This document shows positions 35,941 through 47,500 of a DNA stretch of 64,000 nt, piece by piece. A program made the position numbers and the translations under genes. The notes below the pieces were generated by a model. It saw nothing but the letters and a program-made list of their open reading frames with translations, was not told the DNA's origin and ran no database searches. Every line of letters starts with the position of its first letter. The stretch's first letter is position 1. Origin of the DNA: Undaria pinnatifida (lineage: Eukaryota; Sar; Phaeophyceae; Laminariales; Alariaceae); contig JABAKD010000017.1 of the NCBI GenBank assembly GCA_012845835.1, positions 3,749,367-3,813,366 on the forward strand. The letters are read 5' to 3'.

Positions 35941-38122
35941 TCACTTTCGAATGAGCCGGTTGCGGTACTGGACTTCCATCTTGCTAGAGTCCAGCACGAC
36001 GTCCCACGCTTCATCTTGCGTCACCTCCCGGATCGTCGTGTCCCCCAGGAGCTCTGGACATGCGCGCTTTCCCTGTTTAGAAACGAATCGCGTGATAAAA
36101 AGGAAAAAAAATACATCGGAACATTATTATTACCATTGTCCTCCGGCCATGGCACGTGACGCAGATACCGTTCCGATACATCGAATATCCTTCCATAACG
36201 CAGTAGTATCTCCTCTCCTATGACTCTCCCGACCATTTCCCAATGTCCCACATCAACGTTCCAACCCCAGGTTATTGGCCGCAGTCCTCCGGCTTCTTGC
36301 TCCCTGCACCTAGCGGCGTGGCGGCCCCTCAGGGCTAGTGTATACCATATAAATTCGACGGGAAATCGCGACCCGAGTGGGCACAGAGATAATCTAGAAA
36401 ACGCGTTCCTTGCAGACGCCTTTCCGCTCCTTGGGAACACCCGTCCGTCCCTCCGACGATGCTTACCGCTCGCCACCTGATCGATCAGGTCGCTGGCTTC
36501 CTTTCAGAGGCGCCCAAAGCTTTCCACGGCAATGGCGGCGAGTTAGTAGATGCGCCCATCGAAGAAACACTGCCCCGGAAGAGCGTAGCGGCTGCGTTCG
36601 CGCGCCTCAGAAGTGCAAGCTGCTCGCATGTGGGCCCCCGAGTGCCCGCATACGTGACCTCGAGTAACATCGCTTCTGTTGCTATGTTCCGATGCCGTAG
36701 CATGTCGGAGTCCTCCGGCCTCGACAACGACGTCCCCATGTGGAGATCCCCGTTTGTGTGGAAGGGCGCTCAGCTTTTCACTTGGGGACGGATGGACATA
36801 CCTTTTACAACTCCAGGAGAGAAACGTGCACCAGGGGCTGGTGCTGGTTCACCTGCACGCCCGATCGATGACATAATCGCGCATGCAGCGTAGTAGGCCC
36901 CTCCTGCACCGCAGCAGGGGCACCTCGCCAACAGAAACATCTCAATCCCCAAACTTCTCGTCTCCTTCACTCCTTGTGGATCGCCCGTGCCTCGCTGGGG
37001 CGTCGCCTTGTCCGGAGAAGCGACGTTCCTCTCATAACGGACTCGGTTTACCAGCTTCCCCAGTCTACGCTGCGATCGGTTTATTGCTGATGGGTTCGAC
37101 GCACATCGGGTATATCTGAATCGGTTCGACGTAAATCGGACGTTATGCGCACATCGGTATGACGCCTTGTTTCGCCTCCTTACCCCCCGTCTAGCCTCAG
37201 ACTTCTTCTTCCCAATCTCTCGCTCTCTCTCCCTCTCCCTCACCCCCCCCCCCCCCCTTCCCTCCCTCTCCTGCCCCATCCCACTCACCAGCCCGATATC
37301 TTGGCACGCAGTGACCAGGTCGTAGGCGATCTCATCCGTCACCACCGAGTCCTGTTTGTAGTCCGGGTGGCTGGTTACAAAGTCACGGAGCCACGCGGCC
37401 GTCGTCATCACCTCACCAGCGGCTCGCTTTCGAAGGTGCTCCAGGTAACTGCCCACAATTAAAAATACAACAACAAAAAAGCACGTACACAAGTCAAAAA
37501 GAGTAACACAAATATATATAGGTGTTTTTGCTGGTAGTATCAGTGCGCGGAAAGATTACGGATCGAAATCGTCCTTAGTAGAACAGTCTTGGTGACCCTG
37601 GCGGCATTCAGGGAAGTCATTGACCTATAACTTCAAAGAGGTATGCGTCTTTCAAAGCGTGCGGAAGGAGTCCCACGCAGCTTGCACATGATATCAGCCA
37701 TGAAATTGATCGAACTCACCGCTGACGTATCAGCAATAATTCACAATGTGCAGGTTAAAAAAAAAAAGCGTATGCCTGTTTCTGGCAGAGGGCGCTAGTT
37801 TGATTTTTTTTTTTTTTATCCTCCGGGGGATGGGGAAAAATAAAGCTTTAGCTCACCACACTTCCACGTATTTTCATACGCGTCGTGTGTCGATTTAACT
37901 CGGTTGCTTTCGCAGCCCAACGCTAGCTGGCGCACCCTTCGGGTCCCATTGTAGGTATAGCGTAAGCTGTCCCTATTAGTGGTCTTCGTTACAACCCCGG
38001 CAGCGCAAGCTGCCGTTGTATACGGATGCGTGAAGTTTGACGTTTCCAGGTCAACTTACACAACTTACACAACTTACACAACTTACACAACTTACACAAC
38101 TCACACAACTCACACAACTCAC

Positions 38123-38194
<72 letters not shown>

Positions 38195-40955
38195 TTACCT
38201 GTTGCGGCAAAAAGGCGCAACCAAGAGCAAAACAATCAAAAAAACAAAAACATGAAATCACGGTATAAAAGAAAAAGTTGTAATACCAAGAACAGAGTTG
38301 ATAAAAACTCACTTGTCCACCCGTTGTATGGTGGATGGGTCTGCGGAGATGTACTCCAAGTAGGCGTGAACCAGCGGGATCAGCCCCGGGAAATCCCCCT
38401 GTGTATCATGCAAATTCAGCCAAAGTGTTTAACACGGCAATCGTTGTGGGTCAGGATAAAAATCAGATGGGAAAGAGTGGCCAACAACACTGAGCATCGT
38501 TTCGGGCTAAATCCGCGATCAAACGGGGTACAGATACACATACAGACGCAAGCAAAGATACAAGATATGCAACAAACGGAATGCACATACAGGGGCAAAT
38601 TTCGGATACAGGTATAGATAAGGCAAAATTTCGGATACATGTATAGATACACATACATATACAGATAAATATTTCTTGGAAACAGCGTTTCGTTAAGTTT
38701 GCATTACAACAGTAATTTCTTGGAAACAGCGTTTGGTTAAGTTTGCAGTACAACAGTAAAAGCGTTAAAAAAGCGAAACCCACACCTTCCCCTCCAATAT
38801 CTGAAGGACGGTCATCTCCTCAATGCCGCTCTTCGGGTCGAAATCGCATGGGCTATAAGTCTCCCCACCCTCCCCCACCCTCCCCCGCGCTGCCCCTCGC
38901 CCCTCCCCCGCACCGCCTGCCGCGACACCACCCTCCACCCCCCCGTCTTCCCCTTCATCGGGCACGTAATCCACGTTGCTCCGGAAAAAGAATTTACCCT
39001 TCGTGGCGGCGTCCCTCGCGTGTGCCCTGCGCATGTTTTCGTCCACCTTTTGGGGTGGGGAAGGGGCGGGAGGGGGGGGGGGGGGGGGGGGGGGGTACTC
39101 AGACTGTGCATGGCCGTAGTCGTATGACCATAGACCCCCGCCTTCCTACTATGCCGGGACGGAACACGTTGGGTTTGCTCCACCAACCAGGCAGGGGGGG
39201 GGGGGGGGGGGGGTAATGGGATTGGTGTCCTGAGGTTCGTTTGGCTGCTGTTTCTTTTCACGTGGTTGTTTGGATCTCCACGTTGTTCCGGGAAAAGATT
39301 GTTCCGTCGGGGGCAACGTCCCTCGCGTATGCCAGACGCGTGTTTTCGTCCACCTTCAACAAATTAGACTATTCATTTATTTTTTTGGGGGGGGGGCTGA
39401 TGGGGTGAATCATATCGGGGAGGGTCTGACGATTGGTTGGGTTTGGGTGGGTTAGGAAGGGGGGCGGGGGGGGGGTCGGGGGGGGGGGGGGGGGGGGGGG
39501 GGGGTAATATTTTGATTCCTCTGTTACACTTGTTTCGATTTTCGGAAGAGTGATTTTCGTGCAAGATTTAGCTGCGGGCGGCGCGAAAAAACGGGTAATT
39601 TACTACCAGTGGGCGGGCAAACACTCAAAACATAGCAGGAAAAACTCGTAACACAAACAACCAGCTAGCTATGTACCCGGCATAATACTACCAGTATACG
39701 ACAATTCAGAAGGAGTGGTAACACAATTTTCTTTCGATTGCCGGCAAGATTTACAGGCCACTGAGGGGCAATGTTGTGCAAATAGGAAACCCCCTCGCCC
39801 CCTATCCCTCCCCCGCTCACCTTGTAGAGGGCGATGTAGAGGGCCAAGTCTAAAAGCGAGAATAACAGTAGGTAGACCTCAAAAAAGATACACATGTTAT
39901 GTAGTAGTACCAGGTATACGAAATCCCCCCTACTCCGTCCTATTCCCTCCTCCAATTTCCTTGCTGAGGCTCTCCATTTACCTCTACCCCCCCCCCGATT
40001 GAAAAGGGCCTTCAGATAATATGAAACCCCCGCCTTCCCCCATTCCCTCCTCCATTCGCCTACCTTATCGAGGGGCATGTAGAGGTTCAAGTCGAGAGCA
40101 AGGATGACCCTGGTAACCAGCACGATGAACACCGTGTAAGCAGCATTCTCGAAATCCGTCTGCCATGTAAACGCAGTTCCAGACCGGAAACCAACAAAAA
40201 CGATTCAACGAAAAACGGTTCGGCGAAAACGAAACGATTAGGCGAAAACGAAACGATTAGGCGGAGAAAATAACGATTTCAAACGGATCAAGCTAGGGGA
40301 GGGAGGGAGGGAGGGAGGGAGGGAGGGGAGCGGTTGCAAGCAGCATTCCCGAAATCAGCTTTTGCATTTTAGGTATAGAGCTCCTCAAATTGGGACCCTA
40401 AGAAAAGCAACGGTGCACCGCTACTGCGCAAACATCCCACGGCAGCGGGCTTCGCATCTCGGGCGGAAAAAAGTTACGGCCGGTTGAGCTCCTGAAACGA
40501 GGAACCGCCGGAAATCACTCCCTACCTTAGGACTAGCGCATAGATAGTGCTGGTCGGGTTGATCGGGCGAAGGCCGCCGAAGACATGCTTCCGGTGAGAG
40601 GTTGACAGACATCTTCACGATAGGAGCTCAGAAAAATCTTAGAATCTGCTGCACCGTGGGATTACTCGACATCGTCACACGCGTCCCAAGCAGCCCGTTC
40701 CCCCCCCCAAGCCGGGGTTCAGGCCCACAAGGAGCCACCTTTACCTACACGTCACAATTCTGAGCCATTGTCTTAGGATAACGTAATGGCAGTCGGGGAA
40801 GTTGGTTTGGCCCAAATTTTTCTTCCAGTACTACGACGAGGAGAAACATAAAAACAAAAATCCTAAAAAGACTATAAATACTACGTTATAAAAAAAGAGG
40901 GAAAATAAGTATTTTTTTATTGAAGGGAAAAATAATGAAAGAAAAAAAAAAATAC

Positions 40956-40987
<32 letters not shown>

Positions 40988-41456
40988 AAGGGGGACAACA
41001 AATAATCGTTTTCCGGAAAAAAAATTATGTTCCGACCGCCGGTTTAGACTCTATAACCCAAGCCCTAACACCGACCCCAACCCTACCCATAGAACTTTGT
41101 CCCGGGGGAAAAAAGAAATCCGACGGGTTTTTTTTCGGTGTTGAAAACTTGATCGACCACGCGAAAACTCACGCAACAAAACAACGCTTACTAAAACGGG
41201 CGATCGATGTAGAACGCAGCTTGAAAAACATTCGTATCGGCCCGAAATTCGTCGAACTCACAGCAGACGTCGTTGGAACAACTACATAAACCATTCTCCG
41301 GTTTCCATGCCGCATCCCATGATAATAACCCAGACGTCTCGTAAAGGATACTGCCGACAAGGGTTCATTGATCGCGAGCGAAACGTGGCATGCGTCCCAC
41401 ACGGGGGGTTCAGTGCTAAAAGGATGAATGAATCGCGAGCGAAGAGAGATTCTAAT

Positions 41457-41518
<62 letters not shown>

Positions 41519-44500
41519 GCGGCGACAAATTAAAAAAGCGCGGCTAATTTCCAGCCCCACCCGCGTGCCCGAATCTCTGTGTGCCGGTGGAGGTGCCCTG
41601 CATTTTTTTTTTTGGCTTCTCGCGGGAGGAGCTCTATAGACTATACATCATCAAAAGAAAAATTGAAGTGAAGCTGAAAGTGCAACCAGATGAACAGACA
41701 TACAAGACCCATGGGCTAGGTATACAACACAAAAACAAACATCAAGAAGGACAAAAAAAGCATGCACACACGAAAAAAAAAGACAATTCCGATGATTTAG
41801 GGAATAACCTTTTTTCCAACTCCCAAAAAAATATCCTACTCTAGGTAAATCCAAGCATTTTTGTCCCCATACCGGGAGTGCGGTGCTAAAAGATAAAAAT
41901 GCCAAAAAGAGGTACACCTCTATCGTAGCAGGTGTACCGCGTCCTGTCCAACGACCGGCATGTCCCAACACCAACACAGTCACCAACAAAAAAAAAGAGT
42001 CGTTGTGTGTCGGACGACCAACCGGTTGCATCGGGTTCCCTTCTTCCCACCAACGCACACACCTGGCGGCAGATACATAAAAAAAAACACGCGGCTTGCA
42101 AAGATGGGTATCGACTCAAAATCCATCCCACTCACAACTGACGTGTTTCAAACAGGTTTATAAAACACCCACCAGCGCAGGCCCCTATTAATAGCGAGAG
42201 CTACAGCAGTATAGTTAAAGCCCCCAAATCAACGACAGCAGTGACCAGCCTACCAGCTGAATCTCCAAGCTTCGGAATTCCGTCCTCCATCCAACGTGAG
42301 GATCGTTCGGGCTGATCCGAGGGGGCGGAGGCTTCCACCGCACGGTCTGCCAGTTGGTCGACTGCAGGTTTTCGAAGTGATCCACCTGGGACGGATATCG
42401 ATTGCACCGACCGGTCGATTAGGTTGCTATAGCTTGCTGGCGGGTTGGCTGGCTGATTAGTTTCAGGGCTTTGTCTCGTCCGCCTGTGGCGGATCCATTC
42501 CAACCATCGATGGACCGACCGGTCTGATTAGCCTCCACGAGCGAAGACACGGGAAAAAAGCACCAGGTATGACGCAATCGGTTTGTCGCCGCGACATGTC
42601 ACCTTAACTTAGCATCATCGTTCACGTCGAGAACCCAGTCGGTGCCTCCTCTTCTCAGGTACGCTATCGGCGTTGCTACACGCCACCCTGAACGAAGCCT
42701 TTTTCTCAGTCATACGAATACCCCAACGGTCCTCATATCATTCGACGAAAATCCATGAAATTTGATGAAAATTGACGAGCACAAGAAAGATGAAACGCGG
42801 GAATGCTGAACCCTATGCGCGATCAAAATGAAAGCGTGTACCGGGAGGGGGGGGGGAGGAAAGACACCTGTGACCACGGCTTAAGCTTGCCCACAAGGTC
42901 GTTGAGGGTAAAAGCAACCTCTTACGAGTTCAGCTGTAGAGTAAAATGTGACGATAGAAAACATCCAAAAAAAAAAACTGTCGTCCACAGTGAAAAGGCG
43001 CTTACCTCCTCGTCATCGTCCACCTCCTCTATCCGACCTTCGAAGATCACTAATGGGTCCCTCGAGAACAGGTGCGCGATATGCTTCGAGAGGGCCTGCC
43101 CAGATAAACAAACGGGGACCGGGGACAGGGACGCGGGGAAAGGCACACGGGGTCAAGGGATAGGGGACGCAAACACCGGGATAGGAGACGCAAACACCGG
43201 GATCGGGGGTGCAAACACGGGATGGGGAGCGCAAACACTGGGATGGAGGACGCAAACAGGGGGATAGGGGACGCAACTACGGGGGGATAGGGGACGCAAC
43301 TACGGGGGATAGGGGACGCAACTACGGGGGATAGGGGACGCAACTACGGGGGTGGGGGACGCAAACACGGGGATAGTGGACGTAAACACGGGGATAGGGG
43401 ACGGGGGGGAAACACGAGAAGAGGGGGTACGGACATGGGGATAGCGGACGTCAACAAAGGAAAAGGGGGCCCACAACATGGGTATAGGTGGCGGGAATAC
43501 GGGTACAGGGGACACGGACACGGAAACAAAGGACAAAATAAATTGACATCGCCTATATTACGTAATCACCATCATCATGGTCATCACCAATGCCATAGTC
43601 GGCACCAAGCTTCCGACGCGTGCTACGATAGAGGTTCACCACCTTTTTTCTGAGGTTCCTCAGTTTGGGAGCTTACGACATGTTCTACCCAAAAAACTGA
43701 TTCGGAGAGAAAAATAAAACTGCTACCAGATGAAAAATCCCATGATGGCCTAGGTACACCACGAGAATCACGAGAAAAAAAAAATGGCCAATTTCTGACG
43801 AGTTGGGGTTCAGGAGCCCCGTCATTCGGACAACACTTCCGACGAAAACTGCTACCTCTATCGCAGCACGCGTTCAGCCCAATCATCATCGTCACGGTAT
43901 ACCTGGTACATGGTACATGGTATGTGGTACACGGCCATATATGGCGACACGGTATGCGCTATACGGTACGTACCGGGTCGATCCCCCGGTCCAGCAAAGC
44001 CTGGCGCGACGGCCCGTACACGGTACATGATAAACGGTAGTACCTGGTAAACCGTGTGGTGTGATACGTAACGCCAGGTACACGGTGAACGACCGTGGTA
44101 GGTACCGGACTGATTCCTTAGTTCAGCGAAGCCGGAATGGTCTACGGTAAACGGTAACCCGGTACACGGTACGTACCGGGTCTATTCCCTTGTCCAGCAA
44201 AGTCTGGCGCGAGGGCTCATCCACCGGGCATTCGATGTTGTTGTACTTGTTCACCACTCGACACCGGTCCGTCCCCGTGCGGCAGTTGTAGATGAACGTA
44301 CTGATAGAATCGTACCTTGGAAGCCGTTGATCAGAAAGCACATCAAAGTCACGGAAATGGGACCATACGGGTTCGTCGTCAGAGCAGAGAAACCGAAATG
44401 GTAGGATGCAAAACAGTACATTTCCTGCGAGAAACGCCTCACTGCAGTACCTGTCACGAAAGACTCGGACCGACACCAGCATACAACACTTCAGTAAAAA

Positions 44501-47500
44501 GGGCATCCAAGTATCTGAGTCCCCCCCCCCCCCACATACCACCACCACCCTCCCCTATCCCTTTCCCCTACCTTCCTCCCTCCGTCCCCTCCGCGCCCAA
44601 CCCCCCCAACACGCTCCCACCCCAAAACAGACAAAAAAAATCCGAGGCCTCACCTGTTCTTCGGCTGACGCGTCACGCCCCCGTCCCCGCCCCACCCCTC
44701 CTCTACAAATTGCCCGCCCCCCGCCCTTTCCCCGTGCCCAACACACCAAACCCTTCTAAGCCCCGATAGAAAGGCATGCACGTTTATTTAAACAAACTGC
44801 TCGGAAATAGAGCGGGACCATGTTCTCGGTAGTGACCAGGTAAAAAGTCTCATCTGCTCTTCGGCCGGTGCCTCACGCCCCCGCGCTTCCAAATCCCCCC
44901 TCCTCCCCTACGAACTCCCCAGCCTCGACCCCCCCTCCCCCGATGGTTTCATCCCCTGCTACTTCTGCTACAACTATCAGACCACTTGTCTACGTTTCTT
45001 TAGAAAAACTGCTTGGAAATAGAGCGGGACGATGTTCTCAGTAGTGACCAGGTAAAAAGTCTCATCTGCTCTTCAGCCGGTGCCTCATGCCCCCGCGCTT
45101 CCAAATTCCCTCTCCTCCCCTACGAACTCCCCAGCCTCGACCCCCCTCCCCCCCCCCCGATGGATTCATCCTCTTCCCCTGCTACTACTGCTACAACTAT
45201 CAGACCACTATTCTAATGCCCGCCCCTCCGGCCCCTCCCGACCCCCCCCACCCCCCCCCCCCGAAACATACCAAAACTTCCCTTACCTGCTCTTCGGCTG
45301 GCGCCTCACGCGCCCGTCCACGCCCCACACGTCCTCCTCCTCTACGAATTCCCCGGCCTCGAACTCCCCCCTGATGGTTTCATCTCGAGGTCGCATCTCT
45401 TCTTCCGTGCGGTCGTCGACGGAGGCTGAGATGGTGTCCCAGCGCACGTCCGTGTCAGCTAGTCGCCCCCTGGCGGTTCATAAGCGAGAGAGGCAATGCG
45501 CGTTAGCGTGCTAGCACTTTTGCCTTTCGGGACCTAGGTACAACGGCGCAACTCTTTGGGGACTTGGTCGTACAGTAGTACAGCGATAAAACAAGCAAGG
45601 GAATGCAGCTATCATCATAGCATGAGAGGGCAACACACGACAGATAGTTGACGGCATGCTACACATGCTACGCGTGTGTAGTGGCACTCCTTGCGATGGA
45701 GCCCCTCCCGTATGAACAACAATAACACCACCCCCTAAGCTAGCAGCCCGTCTACCTCCGTGTGGCTAGCCCTGCAATCGTCAATTTATTCGTCTTTTTT
45801 TCCCCTCTTCAAGCCCATAGGGGCGAACCAATGGCAACAGCTGTGATGCTATCGCCCGTAGAGAGACGCGATGCGCGTGAGCTCGTGTGGAACCCAGGCA
45901 CAGCGACAAAAAAAAACAAGAGTTCCGGCTCCGGGTACCGCTCACCTGTGTATCGGGGTCGACGCGCTGAGCGCCAGCATGATCGGGCTAACCACCGCGA
46001 GCTGGTCGAACATGTACCGCGACTCGTCGATGTCTCGGGCCTGCCGAGGACCGCGGAGCATCAAGCGAGCTGTGTAGATTGGGCGTTCGACAGATTCTGC
46101 ATCACACTCCCCACCACCCACCACTATCATCCCCCTGCCATCACCACCACCACACCACCCTTCCCCTCCATGAATACACCCCTCCTCGCCCCCCCGCCCC
46201 CCCCCCTTCTCCAACTCCGTCCTCCCACCAGCGCCGTGGACCAACACCACCTCCAACACCACCAACATCACCAACAACAAGACAATCACAACCACTACCA
46301 CCACCACACCAACCACCACCACCGCCGCCACCACCACACCCACCACCACCACCACACCCACCACCACCACCACACCGCCGCCACCGCTACACCCACTATC
46401 AAGGCATCCCTACCCCCGCCTCCCAATCAACCACCAACACCAACACCAACACTACCATTAATACTACCCCCCCCCCCCCCCCTCACCCCACCCTCCACCA
46501 TCACCCCTTGCCTGGAAGGTGACCTGCAGGCAACAGCAGCCCATCCCGAACGCCATGGCATCCATGTGGATCGTTGGCGGCGATGACGACGAAGACGCCT
46601 CCTGGAACTCCGGGGTGCGCTCGTCCCGGTAGAGGGGGATCTGGATGTCAACCTTAATTGAAGGTGGACGCAGAACAAGGAGGAATACAATTGGCCTCCC
46701 GTGCAGTGGTTTCATCGCTAAGAAAAGCATAACATGTATCATACGAGTACACAAAAACGGTCCGAACAAGAAACGAAACGCACACAAGAAGAAAAAAAAA
46801 AAAAAAACAGCACTTTCAGATCCGCTTTCTCATTATGGGTACGAAACACTTGGCATTAGACTATTAATGGGATAATGATATCGGCCCAAACAAAAAACGA
46901 ACACAAAAAACGGAAAACGAAACACACACACCGTTCACAGAAGAAACGCACCATAATCAACACTTCCAGCACCGCCTTCCCATTATGGGTACAAACCCTT
47001 TGGGGATTAGACTAGGAATACATCACCGTTGGGGAAAGGGTTAACAAGCACAAATAAAGCACCGTTTACCTTCCTCCCCCGCCTCTCTCGGATGTTGGCT
47101 GACAGCGCCGCAAACCTCGGATGGGGATTGATCACGCTATCCGGCACGTACGCCGACTGCGCGATGGGACCTTCAGGCGATGCCGGTGGGTCTGTAAAGT
47201 CGCCAACTCCAAACAAGGGAAAATTGGTCATCTTTATCGACAACAAACGGAGAAAGGGGGGGGGGTGGGGGTGGGGTCAAAAGGGCAGCGTGGAGTTAGG
47301 CAAAGGGTCCAACGTTTACCGCGAAGCAATCGTTCAAGACAAACCATTCCTCACGAGCCGATTGCTTTAGGCCGAAGGAGCATGGGGATGGAGAGGGGGC
47401 GGGGGTTAACGCGGCGGGGGGGGCCGAAAAAAATTCAACGTTAAAAACGAAAGAGGTTGTCCCAGGCCCAACGTGGAACACGAAACTATTGCTTTGGGCC

